From Boudabousia tangfeifanii (GTDB taxonomy: Bacteria > Actinomycetota > Actinomycetes > Actinomycetales > Actinomycetaceae): a stretch of 64,000 bases of DNA. This document shows positions 18,535-28,538 of this stretch, in pieces (position 1 is the first letter of the stretch; every line of letters begins with the position of its first letter). The notes under the pieces are model-generated. The model worked only from the letters and a program-made list of their open reading frames with translations, had not been told where the DNA came from and searched no databases. The translations under genes and the position numbers were made by a program. The stretch covers positions 1-64,000 of the forward strand of contig NZ_CP017812.1 in assembly GCF_001856685.1 (NCBI RefSeq). Direction: 5' to 3'.

Positions 18535-20168
18535 CATCACCACATGAACCTCCGTACCAGCCACAAAATTCCGGCAATCAAACTCCTAGCTCACGCATCC
18601 CTTCTCGTCGTGAACGCAGACAAACCGAGGGCGAACCCCCCAAAGGCACCTCAATGTCCCAAGGGAACAGCGAAACATACCGCTTGGCGGGCACCGAAGG
18701 CGAAGGCGTCGTGCCGCCTAGTGCGCAAACACCCCGCTGGAGTGGCCTTAGCCAAAACCCAAATACCGTAGATAATTCAGCAGGACATCCAGGCGAAAGT
18801 CGCATTCAGCCCGGATATTCTGGCCAACCGACCAGACGCGTAGTCTCGCCCTCGGCCAGCCAAACCGGCGGCTACCAAAGCGCCATGCCAACCGGAAACA
18901 ACCCAACCGGAAATCCCACGGGTGGTTACCACCAAGGGCAAACGGCCCCGATGACGCAGCGCCCTCGGCCAGCCAACGTTACCCCAGAAAATGCTTCCGC
19001 CCCGCAAAATGGCACAGCTCAGGCAGCGGCCCACCAAGGACCAGCTAGCGGGAACGCCCCAGCATATCCACCAGCTTTTGCTCGGCCGACTACGGCCGCC
19101 ACCTCGGCACCTACAAACGGAAATCACGCCGGAAACCCTACGGAAAATGTGGCAGCCACTCAGGCTTCCCTAGCTTCTGGAGCAGAAAGTCGCTCGGTTG
19201 ATCCCGCGGTTAACCCAGCAAGCAACGCGAGCAACTCTTCAGTCAGCGCGGCATCGCCAAGCCCAGTCGAACCGGCTGTCCAAAACGTCCCAGAGGCTCC
19301 GGCCGCCACGTCGACCTCGACAGTTCCTAGCTTTGCTCCAGTTTCGGCGGCCAACGCCCCAACTCCAGTGCCACCAACTTCCCCCTTTGATGCGGTTTAT
19401 GGGGAACCAATCCCGGGTTACACCGAAGAAAAGACCGAACGGACGCTCTTTCAAAAAATCCGCTACGCCATCCTCACAGTGATTGGCGTCCTCGGCGAAC
19501 TTTTGATTACTGCCGCTTTCGTGGTGGGCATGTTCGCGGTCTGGCAGCTATTCTGGACCACTTTCGAGGTCGAGGCCGGCCGCGACCAGCAAGTCGCCGC
19601 TTTCGAAAAAACGCTACCTGACGCCCCGAAAACCGTGTCCAACGATATTCGTACCGATCCGCCACCGCCGATCGGCGACGTGGCCCATGGAGCCGTTTTC
19701 GCCACCATGTACGTGCCTCGCTGGCACATGATGCAGATTCCAGTTGCCCAAGGTGTCGACCAGTACATTTTGGACCAGGCTTTTGCCGGACACTACGTGG
19801 GACAATATCCCACCGCCATGCCCGGGGAACTCGGCAACTTCTCGGTGGCTGCCCACCGTCGTTCCTACGGCAACAGCTTCCGAAGGATCAACACCATTCA
19901 GCCAGGTGACCCCATTGTGGTCGAAACCAAGGACGCCTACCTCGTCTTCCATGCCACCGACCACCAGATCGTCCTCCCGAGCCAATCAGATGTGATTGCA
20001 CCCGTCCCAGGCGATTGGCACGCCAGCCCTACCGAGCGGCTCATGACCATGACGACCTGTGACCCAGAATGGGGCAACTCTCACCGCTACATCCAACACC
20101 TGAAGTTCTCTCACTGGGTCCCACGTGAAAGTGGCATCCCAGTCGAACTAACAAAGGAGCTCAACTAA
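18531..20168 (+). CDS. srtE: Class E sortase with long Pro/Thr/Ala-rich N-terminal region
   Basis: Class E sortases attach LAXTG-type surface proteins to peptidoglycan. The first 300 or so residues of the 545-residue protein are rich in Pro, Gly, Thr, Ala and Asn and are probably disordered. A membrane segment follows (about 315-345, YAILTVIGVLGELLITAAFV). The catalytic domain shows His442 (SVAAHRRSYG), Cys510 (MTTCDPEW) and Arg519 (SHRYI). The pairing with DUF881 and crgA is typical, but the N-terminal extension is unusually long. No sorting substrates are encoded nearby. Confidence 0.93.
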   Translation: MTSPHEPPYQPQNSGNQTPSSRIPSRRERRQTEGEPPKGTSMSQGNSETYRLAGTEGEGVVPPSAQTPRWSGLSQNPNTVDNSAGHPGESRIQPGYSGQPTRRVVSPSASQTGGYQSAMPTGNNPTGNPTGGYHQGQTAPMTQRPRPANVTPENASAPQNGTAQAAAHQGPASGNAPAYPPAFARPTTAATSAPTNGNHAGNPTENVAATQASLASGAESRSVDPAVNPASNASNSSVSAASPSPVEPAVQNVPEAPAATSTSTVPSFAPVSAANAPTPVPPTSPFDAVYGEPIPGYTEEKTERTLFQKIRYAILTVIGVLGELLITAAFVVGMFAVWQLFWTTFEVEAGRDQQVAAFEKTLPDAPKTVSNDIRTDPPPPIGDVAHGAVFATMYVPRWHMMQIPVAQGVDQYILDQAFAGHYVGQYPTAMPGELGNFSVAAHRRSYGNSFRRINTIQPGDPIVVETKDAYLVFHATDHQIVLPSQSDVIAPVPGDWHASPTERLMTMTTCDPEWGNSHRYIQHLKFSHWVPRESGIPVELTKELN

Positions 20169-20326
20169 TGTACTCGTGGATCTTTCGACGCGTCCTAGTC
20201 GGACCAGCTTGGTTGCGGGTCATTGAAGCTCTCTTCCTCATCTACGTGACCGTCCTCGTGCTCTTCATGTGGGTTTACCCCTGGGCCAACGAGTACTTTA
20301 AGCTCACCGGCAACACCGTCGGCTAA
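20168..20326 (+). CDS. Small single-pass membrane protein after sortase
   Basis: A 52-codon frame begins at an ATG that overlaps the sortase stop (TAATG), so it is translationally coupled. It reads MYSWIFRRVLVGPAWLRVIE and has one hydrophobic helix (about 20-38, ALFLIYVTVLVLFMWVYPW). Small proteins of this kind often follow class E sortases in actinobacteria. The function is unknown. Confidence 0.7.
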   Translation: MYSWIFRRVLVGPAWLRVIEALFLIYVTVLVLFMWVYPWANEYFKLTGNTVG

Positions 20327-20591
20327 GTGTTATCGTTGCAAGGCTCTTGGGCCTGGGGGCAAATAGTGTTTGCCGGCGATAGGTAGTGGCAATACGCTCG
20401 GGCTTGCAGATAGCTTTCCGGTATTGCGCCCCGCCCTACTCCTGGAAGTAACAGCCCGCTTCGCAAATCAACACATTGCCCGTCTAAAAGGCCGGTAGGT
20501 TCCCAGGTTACCCCATGAACCTAAACGTAAGTTAAGCCCCTCAAATCCCGATTTACGAGGATCTGAGGGGCTTAATACGCGCTAACCAAGC
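20327..20591. other. Gap between the sortase operon and pknB
   Basis: These 265 bp contain no credible gene. In many relatives an amidotransferase gene (pabA/trpG type) lies between the sortase and pknB, but I see no remnant. A minus-strand terminator for the kinase operon lies at 20533-20574: a 16-bp stem with one mismatch (TAAGCCCCTCAGATCC against GGATTTGAGGGGCTTA) and a 10-base loop. Confidence 0.6.
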
Positions 20592-22526
20592 TTAGTTCTT
20601 AGGTTTTGGCGCGGGAGTCTTACCAGTTTCTGGCTCCTTTTCGTCCGGATTAGCCGGTGGCTGTTCTGGCTGAGGAGGAGTTTCCACGGTTGGAGTAACC
20701 GGGGCAGGAGGCGCAGCCGGGTGCACAATGTACGAGACAGTCACATTGGAGTGGATTGGCGCAGTGCCCATCGGGTTCAAACCAACGACGGTGTCAGGAT
20801 CGCGCGAATCGTCCTCGACCTTCTGGGTGGTCACCGACAAACCAAGCTTTGAAAGCTCGTTCGAAACATCGGAAACAGGTTCACCAATCAAATCGGAAGG
20901 AATCTTCACGTAACCGCTGGCCACCAACAACTGCACCGCATCACCGGACTTTAGCTCGGTGCCGGCAGCTGGTTCGGTGCCGATCACGCGGCCCTTTTCG
21001 ACCTCGGGATCATCCACGGTCTTAACCGAAACCTTGAAACCGCCGGCCTTAAGGGCAGCCAAAGCGTCAGCCTGGTCCTGACCAGCATAATTTCCGAGGG
21101 CGGTCGCCTTCGGTCCAGCCGACAGGGTCAAAGTAACCGTGCTGCCCTTGGGCACCATGGCCTGAGAAGCTGGTTCGGTGGCGAGCACGGCATCGGCCGG
21201 CACCTTATCCGAGTGGTCACGATCTGGGGCGATGCGAACCTTGAGGCCTGCCTCGTCCAGCAACTTGCGGGCCTCGGCCTGCGTCTTACCAATCAAGTCG
21301 TCTGGGACGCGCACGTCCTCGGTGGCGGTAGGTTCAGTGGTGCCAATCCCTGCGCCGCTACCTGGCCAAAGCAGGTAGGCGATACCGCCACCAACCAAAA
21401 CAAGGGACAGAATCACCAGCATGGCTACTAGCCAGCCATTCTTAGACTTCTGTGGAGGATCGACCTGCTGGTTTACCCCAGTTGGCGGACCCACATGCGA
21501 GTTGACCGGCGGGACCACACTAGTTGGCGGGCCAGGAACCGGTGGCACCACCTGGGTGGCATTAGCCGGCTTCGGGGGCATCGGCGGCAAGGTAGTGGTG
21601 GTGGCCGCATCTGGGCTCTGACGCTGGGTCGAAAGGAAAGCGGTAGGAGGTACCGGGGCAATTTCCCCACCCTTAGCGGCATGCATCAAATCGGCGCGCA
21701 TTTCCGCGGCCGAAGAGTAACGATCCTGGCGGCGCTTCGCCAAAGAACGCAACACTACTTGGTCTAAGCTGCCGGGAATGTCCGAAGCAATCGAGGACGG
21801 TACCGGCGGTGGTTCCGAAACATGCTGGTAGGCCACAGCCACCGCAGAATCACCACGGAAAGGCGGGCGACCAGTCAAAAGTTCAAACAAAACGCAGCCA
21901 GTCGAGTACAAGTCAGAGCGAGCGTCCACAGTTTCACCCTGAGCCTGTTCTGGGGACAAGTACTGGGCGGTGCCCACTACCGCGTCAGTTTGCGTCATGG
22001 TTGCTTGCGAATCCTCTAGGGCCCGGGCAATGCCGAAGTCCATCACCTTCACTTTGCCGGTGTTGGTCAGCATGATATTGCCGGGCTTAATATCGCGGTG
22101 TACTAGCCCCTCATGGTGCGAATATTCGAGGGCGGAGAGCACCCCGGCGACGATCTCTACGGCCTCGTCAAGCATGACCGGCTGACCATTGGCCAACAAG
22201 TCCCGAACGGTGTGCCCTTCGACGTACTCCATGACAATGTATGGCACTGAGACGTTGGAGCCATCCGGGGTGGAAAGTAGCTCTTCCCCGGTGTCGTAGA
22301 CTGCCACAATAGCGGGGTGATTGAGGGAGGCAGCCGACTGTGCTTCACGCCGGAAACGCTCCTGGAAAATCGGATCCCGAGCCAAGTCAGTGCGCAGCAT
22401 CTTAATCGCTACGACGCGTGACAGACGCAGGTCATAGCCGAGGCGCACCTCAGCCATGCCGCCGCGACCAATCAGGCCGCGCAGTTCATAACGGCCCGCT
22501 AGACGCCGAGATTGTGAATCAACCAT
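20592..22526 (-). CDS. pknB: Serine/threonine protein kinase PknB with PASTA repeats
   Basis: PknB senses muropeptides or lipid II and phosphorylates cell-wall and division proteins. The 644-residue protein has an N-terminal kinase domain: GRGGMAEV glycine loop near 22, VAIKML lysine near 41, HRDIKPGNIML catalytic loop near 138 and DFG near 158. A Pro-rich juxtamembrane region precedes one membrane helix (about 365-388). Three extracellular PASTA repeats follow (about 405-470, 472-537 and 540-605), then a Pro/Glu/Lys tail. Mycobacterial PknB has four PASTA repeats. The gene is last in the operon and overlaps pknA by 28 bases. Confidence 0.95.
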   Translation of the reverse strand: MVDSQSRRLAGRYELRGLIGRGGMAEVRLGYDLRLSRVVAIKMLRTDLARDPIFQERFRREAQSAASLNHPAIVAVYDTGEELLSTPDGSNVSVPYIVMEYVEGHTVRDLLANGQPVMLDEAVEIVAGVLSALEYSHHEGLVHRDIKPGNIMLTNTGKVKVMDFGIARALEDSQATMTQTDAVVGTAQYLSPEQAQGETVDARSDLYSTGCVLFELLTGRPPFRGDSAVAVAYQHVSEPPPVPSSIASDIPGSLDQVVLRSLAKRRQDRYSSAAEMRADLMHAAKGGEIAPVPPTAFLSTQRQSPDAATTTTLPPMPPKPANATQVVPPVPGPPTSVVPPVNSHVGPPTGVNQQVDPPQKSKNGWLVAMLVILSLVLVGGGIAYLLWPGSGAGIGTTEPTATEDVRVPDDLIGKTQAEARKLLDEAGLKVRIAPDRDHSDKVPADAVLATEPASQAMVPKGSTVTLTLSAGPKATALGNYAGQDQADALAALKAGGFKVSVKTVDDPEVEKGRVIGTEPAAGTELKSGDAVQLLVASGYVKIPSDLIGEPVSDVSNELSKLGLSVTTQKVEDDSRDPDTVVGLNPMGTAPIHSNVTVSYIVHPAAPPAPVTPTVETPPQPEQPPANPDEKEPETGKTPAPKPKN

Positions 22527-24259
22527 ACTGATCCCTCCAACCCTGTTGTGGACGAGGCCGCGAAATACGACCCCAAAACCAAGGTGTTAACTAAAACTGA
22601 AAAAACTATCAAGACGACCAGCAAGAGAACCAAACTCCAAAGCGGAGCATCATCCATGAGGGTTCTCGGTCCGGTAGATAGTTGTGGAGTAGTGGAATGT
22701 GCCGGCTCCACTTCCGGCAAGTTTTCGGGTACTGCAGTTGCTGCTGTGAAGTCGTTAGCAGGCTTATCCCAGTCTTCGAGCGGAACTGATGGTCCATAAG
22801 GTCCCTCCCAAGGTTCGTTTTCACTCACCTTGGGTTCAGCTTTGCTGGCCGAGGACGGAGCCTGCACCTGATCGCGTGCAACCGCAGTCGCGGCCTGCGT
22901 CTGGTCGGCAGTTTCTGGCCGTGCTTGAGGTTTCGCTTCACCGGTTGCCAGGTCAGGCGACGATTCAGCTACTGACGCGGGGGAGGACGAGTCGCTCTTA
23001 GCAATTTTGTCTTCAATTGCTTCGGTAGCCCCAGCAACCTGCGCGGCCGCCATCGCTACGGCTTCTCCAACGGCCCCTTCAGCCACTACGGTTTCGGCCT
23101 CACTTGAGGCTAGTTCAGCTTGTAGAGCAGCCGCTTTCTGGGCACGACGTTGCGTAAATCGTTGCAAACGCGACGATTTACGCGGTTTCTTAGTCGTCTC
23201 AGCTTCTGGGGTGGTCGCTGAATCTGGGGTGGATTCAGTGGACTGATCAGCTACCGATTCCTGGCTGCGAGCTGGGGTTAAGGCAGGCTTAGTGGCGCCC
23301 TCGGACCCATTTTGGACAGCAGGAGGTGGTGGGGGCATTTCTCCCGCAGGAGCCGAAATTCCTTCCACGCTGGTTTCCAAACGGGTGGCAGCACGAACTG
23401 GCTGCGGGTCAGGAAGGGGCATCGGGTCAATGCCCACGCTCAGCTGCCTGGCCACATAAGCCACCTGGCGGGCAAAAGCACCCGCATCAGGGGGACGATT
23501 CGCCGGGTTCTTCGCCAAAAGGGACATGACCAAAGTATTCACCAAAGGAGGAATGCCCTCTGGCAGTGGTGGCACCTTCTGATTCACATGCGCCACCGCA
23601 ATTTCTACCTGGGTGGAACCAGTGAATGGACGTTTTCCAGCTAACGCTTCGTAAGCGATAATGCCCAGGCTGTAAAGGTCGCCCGAAGGGGTTGCGGCAT
23701 TACCGCGCGCTTGCTCGGGAGGCAAATATTGGGCGGTGCCCATCACCATGCCGGCAGCAGTCAAATCAACTTGCGCCTCGGCCCGAGAAATCCCAAAGTC
23801 GGTCAGTTTTACGTGCCCGTCGTGAGCCACCAGAATATTGCCCGGCTTAATGTCACGGTGCACCACACCCACCGCGTGCACCGCGGTCAGGGCCAAAGCT
23901 GCCTGATACAAAATCGGCAACAATTGCGGCACGGTCAGGGTACGACCATCATCCAAATAGTCGGTAAGGGGCCGGCCTTCTACCAGCTCCATCACGAGCC
24001 AACCAGTTTCTGCGTCGCGGCCAGAGTCAGTTACTGCCGCCAAGTTTGGGTGCTTCATGCGGCTAGCATTGACCGCCTCAATCGCCAGACGCTCCAGTAG
24101 TTGCGCCTTACCTTCGAGGTCGTCGCGCAACACCTTAATCGCCACCGTCTGGTGAGTTTTTTGGTCGAGGGCGCGCCAAACTTCACCCATGCCACCAACC
24201 GCAATGCGAGAGGTCAGGCGATAACGATCACCGTAGACTTTACCTTCAGCTATTTTCAT
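22499..24259 (-). CDS. pknA: Serine/threonine protein kinase PknA
   Basis: PknA works with PknB in control of cell shape and division. The 586-residue protein has a kinase domain with AVGGMGEV, VAIKVL, VHRDIKPGNILV and DFGIS, then a long linker (about 275-545) rich in Ala, Glu, Pro and Ser. A membrane helix near the C-terminus (about 548-572, LVLLLVVLIVFSVLVNTLV) is followed by only a dozen or so residues. It has no PASTA repeats, unlike PknB. The linker is longer than that of mycobacterial PknA. The start overlaps the pbpA stop by four bases (ATGA). Confidence 0.94.
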   Translation of the reverse strand: MKIAEGKVYGDRYRLTSRIAVGGMGEVWRALDQKTHQTVAIKVLRDDLEGKAQLLERLAIEAVNASRMKHPNLAAVTDSGRDAETGWLVMELVEGRPLTDYLDDGRTLTVPQLLPILYQAALALTAVHAVGVVHRDIKPGNILVAHDGHVKLTDFGISRAEAQVDLTAAGMVMGTAQYLPPEQARGNAATPSGDLYSLGIIAYEALAGKRPFTGSTQVEIAVAHVNQKVPPLPEGIPPLVNTLVMSLLAKNPANRPPDAGAFARQVAYVARQLSVGIDPMPLPDPQPVRAATRLETSVEGISAPAGEMPPPPPAVQNGSEGATKPALTPARSQESVADQSTESTPDSATTPEAETTKKPRKSSRLQRFTQRRAQKAAALQAELASSEAETVVAEGAVGEAVAMAAAQVAGATEAIEDKIAKSDSSSPASVAESSPDLATGEAKPQARPETADQTQAATAVARDQVQAPSSASKAEPKVSENEPWEGPYGPSVPLEDWDKPANDFTAATAVPENLPEVEPAHSTTPQLSTGPRTLMDDAPLWSLVLLLVVLIVFSVLVNTLVLGSYFAASSTTGLEGSVWLIHNLGV

Positions 24260-25704
24260 TTCACCCCCGCTTTCAACAATTTGCGGGCGATGGGGGCGGC
24301 ATCCACCCCACCGGTGAGGAATTCACCAGGCTGAGCTTCAAGGAAGGCGACCACTACAAGCTGCGGCTTATCAGCAGGAGCAAAACCCACGAACCAAGCG
24401 TGCGAGCCACCGCGACCAGTTTCGGCAGTGCCAGTCTTACCAGCCACCTGCATGCCCTTAATCTGGGCATTAGTGCCGGTCCCGTAGTCTTTTTCTACCA
24501 CGCCGGTCATCATTTCTTTCAAGCTTTGCGCCACCTGCGGGCTTAGCGCCCGTCGCCACTTCTTCGGCTCGGTGGTAGTTTGCGTTACCAAGTCGCGGTC
24601 CATGGTCTTGTCGATCAGGTACGGGGTCATAATGATGCCCTCGTTAGCGACCGCAGCGCCCATCATGGCCACTTCCATCGGGGTTACCTGCACCTCGTAC
24701 TGGCCAATCGCGGACTGCGCTAACTGCGCCTTCGCATCAGTGTTCGGGAAGACCGAGGGCGTAACCGGCATTGGAATGCTCAAATCCGCACCGAAACCGA
24801 ACTGCTTGGCCATATCGGCCAGTTGCTCTTGTCCCAGTTCCATGCCGAGGGCGCCAAAAGGAGTATTGCAAGAGCGGGCAAAAGCTTCCGCGAAAGAAAC
24901 CTTACCGCTACCGCATGCTTCGCCCCCATAGTTCTTCAAAGTCTTAGTGGTTCCAGGCATAGCCAGTTCCCGCGGGGCATCGACCTCGGAATCGGGAGCA
25001 AGTTTGCCACTGTTCAAAGCGGCAGCCGCGGTAATAATCTTGAAAACCGATCCTGGCGGATAGCGGTCACCGGCGATAGCGCGGTTAATCAGAGGACGCA
25101 GCTTATTGTCTTGGAGCTTTTCCAACTCGTCTTGTGCGGCCTTCTTATCAGGCACGGTAAGCAGGTTGGGGTCGAAAGTTGGGGTCGACATCAAAGCCCG
25201 AATCTTGCCATCACGCGGATCGAGGGCGACAATCGCCCCAGTGCGCCCCTTCAAAGATTCAAAGGCAATACTTTGCAAGTCAGCGTCGATGGTCAAATCA
25301 ATGGCGCCACCACGCGGCTGCTTACCGGTCAAAAGATCCTGGATGCGCTGCGAAAGAAGCGACAAGCTGGTGCCATCGAGATCTTTAGTGGCCGCAGCTT
25401 CCAAACCGGTGGTTTGTCCCAAGCGTACGGCGGAATAACCGGTGATAGGCGCGTACATTTCGCCACCGGGGTATTCCCGCTGGAAACCATAAACATTGTC
25501 GACCTTTTTCGACAAAGCGATCTCGGTGCCATCGACAATAATCGGGCCACGGTCGCGACCCCACGACTCATAAATCGTGCGCGCATTTCGCGGATCAGCA
25601 CGCAAAGCGGGACCCTTAACGAACTGCACGTAGGTGGCGGCGAGGAAGAGCGAAAGCATCATAATCGCAATCGCAGTCATTAGCCGACGAATCTGCGGGT
25701 TCAT
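24256..25704 (-). CDS. pbpA: Penicillin-binding protein PbpA (class B transpeptidase)
   Basis: PbpA crosslinks peptidoglycan in elongation or septation. The 482-residue protein has an N-terminal membrane anchor (about 7-28), a dimerisation domain, and a transpeptidase domain with the active-site serine in GSVFKI (near 222), the SCN motif (ARSCNTPFG, near 276) and KTGTAE (near 429). The size matches mycobacterial PbpA. It is translationally coupled to rodA upstream and pknA downstream by four-base overlaps. Confidence 0.95.
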   Translation of the reverse strand: MNPQIRRLMTAIAIMMLSLFLAATYVQFVKGPALRADPRNARTIYESWGRDRGPIIVDGTEIALSKKVDNVYGFQREYPGGEMYAPITGYSAVRLGQTTGLEAAATKDLDGTSLSLLSQRIQDLLTGKQPRGGAIDLTIDADLQSIAFESLKGRTGAIVALDPRDGKIRALMSTPTFDPNLLTVPDKKAAQDELEKLQDNKLRPLINRAIAGDRYPPGSVFKIITAAAALNSGKLAPDSEVDAPRELAMPGTTKTLKNYGGEACGSGKVSFAEAFARSCNTPFGALGMELGQEQLADMAKQFGFGADLSIPMPVTPSVFPNTDAKAQLAQSAIGQYEVQVTPMEVAMMGAAVANEGIIMTPYLIDKTMDRDLVTQTTTEPKKWRRALSPQVAQSLKEMMTGVVEKDYGTGTNAQIKGMQVAGKTGTAETGRGGSHAWFVGFAPADKPQLVVVAFLEAQPGEFLTGGVDAAPIARKLLKAGVK

Positions 25705-27158
25705 GCTTCCTCCTCTCGCTTACCGCCAGCCAAAGACTGGGCGCTAGTCATGGCCTTTTTTAAAGAATTAGGAATTACTTGACGTTGTTGATCCAAGGCG
25801 GGACCAGGGTCGGCTGCGGGGCGACGAGCCGCATCCGAAATCCGCAAAAGCAAGGCGATAATAATCCAGCTGGTTAACAAACTAGAGCCACCCGAAGCCA
25901 TAAAGGGGGCAGTCAAACCAGTTAATGGAATCAGGCGGAAAATACCGCCGGCCACGACGAAAAGCTGCAGGGCAAGCGAGAAGGACAAACCGGAAGCCAA
26001 AAGCTTGCCGAAACCATCACGCACCGAGAAAGCAGCCCGAATCCCACGCTCAATCAAGATCATGTAGAGCATCAAAATGGCCATTAAACCGGTCAGGCCA
26101 AGTTCTTCGCCGAGGGAAGCTAGGATCATGTCGGAGTTAGCGGCATAAACTTCAGTGGGGTAGCCTCGGCCCCAACCGGTGCCGAACAAGCCACCGGAAG
26201 CAAGACCAAACTGAGCCTGAGCCAATTGCCAAGAACCACCTGAACGGCGCGAGTAAATCTCAGGATCGAAGGTATGTAACCAAACATCAACACGTGACTG
26301 GACGTGCCAGAACAATTGCTTGGCGGCAAAAGCACCTGCTCCGAAAAGTCCCAAACCGAGGATGATCCAAGAAACTCGGTCGGTGGCCACATAAAGCATG
26401 GCGACGAACAAGCCGAAAAGCAACAGGCTGGTGCCCAAATCTTTCTGGAACACCAAAACGCCTAGGCTCATTACCCAGACCAAAGCCAAGGGACCCAAGT
26501 CTTTAAAACGGGGGAAACGAAGGCCCAAGAACTTCTTACCACCCAAGGTCAAACGGTCACGGTAGGAGACCAAATAGCCGGCAAAAGCAATCGCCAAAGT
26601 AACCTTGACTAGCTCACCTGGCTGGAAACGAATCGGCCCTAAACCTACCCAAATTTGAGCGCCATTGACCTTTTTCCCAATCCCAGGAATCAAAGGAGAA
26701 ACCAGCAAAATTAAGGAAAATAGCATCCACACTAAGGGGGTGGAACGGAGTTTTCGGTGTGATTTCAACACTGCTAGGACCAGCATGAAAAGCACTAGCG
26801 CAATCCCGGTCCACATCAGTTGCCGCATTCCCACCACAAATTTCAGGGAAGTACCGCCTTTAGCCAAATATGACTGGTCGATCCGGTAAATCATGGCCAA
26901 ACCGATGCCATTTAGTGCCACCGCGATCGGGAAAATGATCGGATCAGCATAAGGGGTCAGCCAACGCACGATCAAAGAACCAGCAATAGCCACTCCGACC
27001 AAAGCCAACATGTGATAACCCAAGTTGGCAGGTAGTTCCCCATTACGGGTGTAAGCGGTGGCCGCATAGCCACCAATACCCAACAGGACCGCCATGATGG
27101 TCAAGAAAAGTTCAGATAAACGCCCCGGACGCACCGGTTTTACACTAACTGTTGCCAT
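25701..27158 (-). CDS. rodA: FtsW/RodA/SpoVE family peptidoglycan polymerase
   Basis: RodA-type SEDS proteins polymerise glycan strands and pair with a class B PBP, here the adjacent pbpA. The 485-residue protein has about 10-12 membrane segments. SEDS features include the loop GAQIWVGLGPIRFQPGELVKV, FQKDLGTSLLLFGLF and the C-terminal block IPLTGLTAPFMASGGSSLLTSW. The place between pstP and pbpA marks it as the RodA of this operon, not the division-cluster FtsW. Confidence 0.94.
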   Translation of the reverse strand: MATVSVKPVRPGRLSELFLTIMAVLLGIGGYAATAYTRNGELPANLGYHMLALVGVAIAGSLIVRWLTPYADPIIFPIAVALNGIGLAMIYRIDQSYLAKGGTSLKFVVGMRQLMWTGIALVLFMLVLAVLKSHRKLRSTPLVWMLFSLILLVSPLIPGIGKKVNGAQIWVGLGPIRFQPGELVKVTLAIAFAGYLVSYRDRLTLGGKKFLGLRFPRFKDLGPLALVWVMSLGVLVFQKDLGTSLLLFGLFVAMLYVATDRVSWIILGLGLFGAGAFAAKQLFWHVQSRVDVWLHTFDPEIYSRRSGGSWQLAQAQFGLASGGLFGTGWGRGYPTEVYAANSDMILASLGEELGLTGLMAILMLYMILIERGIRAAFSVRDGFGKLLASGLSFSLALQLFVVAGGIFRLIPLTGLTAPFMASGGSSLLTSWIIIALLLRISDAARRPAADPGPALDQQRQVIPNSLKKAMTSAQSLAGGKREEEA

Positions 27159-27165
27159 GCGTCAC

Positions 27166-28533
27166 CTACCCTGGGTTCCCGTTGGGGGTGGGCATCGGTG
27201 TCGGCGCAGGAGTCGGAGCTGGCTGCTCCTCGTTATTTGGCGTAACCTGCTGCGAAGGCGAAGGAGGTAGTTGTACCTGCGGCACCAAAGAAGCATCATT
27301 GAGACGCTCCCAGCTATCTTGGGCCACAAGCTGAGCCAAGTATTCTTCTAACTCGTCACGACTACTACGCACCACCGGGGTAGATAGACGATTGCGAGTG
27401 GCCGGCATCAGATCGGAAGTACGATAAGTTTTCACTTCCACTGGATGAGCCAAAGTCAAAGAGCCCAAACGCTGCGGAATACCTTGGTAGATGACCACTT
27501 GGTCGCCCTCGGCAATCGCATAATACTGGGTTTGAGTCCACTGGTAAGCCTGCCAGGTACCCAAACCGAGGGCGCCCAAAAAGACCAGCACGCCAGCGGC
27601 ATAAGCAATAGAACGACGTCGTTTTTGTCGCTTCTTTTGTTCCTTCAGCTTTTCTTCTTCCGGATCAGACAAAGCATTCGCATTTCGGCTGGCTCCAGCG
27701 AGGGCGGCAGCGCGACCTGCAGCCGACTGGGCACCCCGAGTTTGCGCCAAACGATCCGTAGCAGCTGCCCCCACTACTTGTGGGGTCACCTGCTGATTGG
27801 CCTGCTGGTGATCCAAAATGTCGAACAGCACGACCGTCACATTGTCTGGACCGCCCCCACGCAAAGCGAGTTCTACCAGTTTGTCGGCGCACTCATCCAA
27901 ATCCTCATATTCGGTCAGAACACTCTGGATGGTTTCGCCACTGACTACGCCAGAAAGACCGTCGGAGCAAAGGAGCCAACGATCCCCAGGGGTTGCTTCA
28001 CGCAAGGACTCGTCAGGGAAAATTGGGTCTTCACTATCACCCAAAACACGCAAAATCACAGACTTTTGTGGGTGATTTTGGGCTTGCTCTGGGGTGATTT
28101 TGCCACTATCGATCAGGTACTGGACAAAGGAATGATCCTTGGTTACCTGAGAAAGGTGACCGTCGCGCAACATGTAGGCGCGCGAATCACCAATATGAAC
28201 CATGGCCATTTTGCGTCCCGAACGCAAAACGGCGATACAGGTAGTGCCCAAGCCTTCAAGTTCGGGGTCCGCTTTAGAACGCTCGATCAGTTCATCGTGG
28301 GCTTCATTAAGCTTTTGCATCAAAGCCGGGAGCATATCCTCTGCGGTGTGCGCATCCTGATCCAAAGGAGCCAAATGGGCTACCGCTACCGAAGAGGCAA
28401 TATCGCCACCGGCAGGACCACCCATGCCGTCAGCCAAAACTAGCAGGTGCTGACCGGCATAACCAGAATCCTGGTTCTGTTTACGCACCAACCCAATATC
28501 TGAGCGGGCGGCGTAACGAATCTCGACAGGCAT
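27166..28533 (-). CDS. pstP: PP2C-type Ser/Thr phosphatase PstP
   Basis: PstP dephosphorylates PknA, PknB and their targets. The cytoplasmic PP2C domain (about 1-235) has metal-binding motifs RKQNQDSG, LADGMGG and the later CSDGLSG and GGPDNVTVVL blocks. A basic stretch (QKKRQKRRRS) and one membrane helix (about 308-330) follow, then an outer region of about 90 residues and a Pro-rich tail ending in PTPAPTPMPTPNGNPG. It lies in the standard order after fhaB and before rodA. Confidence 0.95.
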   Translation of the reverse strand: MPVEIRYAARSDIGLVRKQNQDSGYAGQHLLVLADGMGGPAGGDIASSVAVAHLAPLDQDAHTAEDMLPALMQKLNEAHDELIERSKADPELEGLGTTCIAVLRSGRKMAMVHIGDSRAYMLRDGHLSQVTKDHSFVQYLIDSGKITPEQAQNHPQKSVILRVLGDSEDPIFPDESLREATPGDRWLLCSDGLSGVVSGETIQSVLTEYEDLDECADKLVELALRGGGPDNVTVVLFDILDHQQANQQVTPQVVGAAATDRLAQTRGAQSAAGRAAALAGASRNANALSDPEEEKLKEQKKRQKRRRSIAYAAGVLVFLGALGLGTWQAYQWTQTQYYAIAEGDQVVIYQGIPQRLGSLTLAHPVEVKTYRTSDLMPATRNRLSTPVVRSSRDELEEYLAQLVAQDSWERLNDASLVPQVQLPPSPSQQVTPNNEEQPAPTPAPTPMPTPNGNPG

Positions 28534-28538
28534 AGAGG

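Noticed and set aside
20327-20591. Remnant of an amidotransferase (pabA/trpG) gene between sortase and pknB
   Set aside because: Relatives often have such a gene here, but I found no reading frame or motif supporting a remnant.
24823-25683. Open frame of 286 codons on the plus strand inside pbpA
   Set aside because: It lies opposite pbpA, which has all transpeptidase motifs. The shadow has no ribosome-binding site or known domain.
27445-28443. Open frame of 332 codons on the plus strand inside pstP
   Set aside because: It lies opposite a clear PP2C phosphatase and shows no domain.
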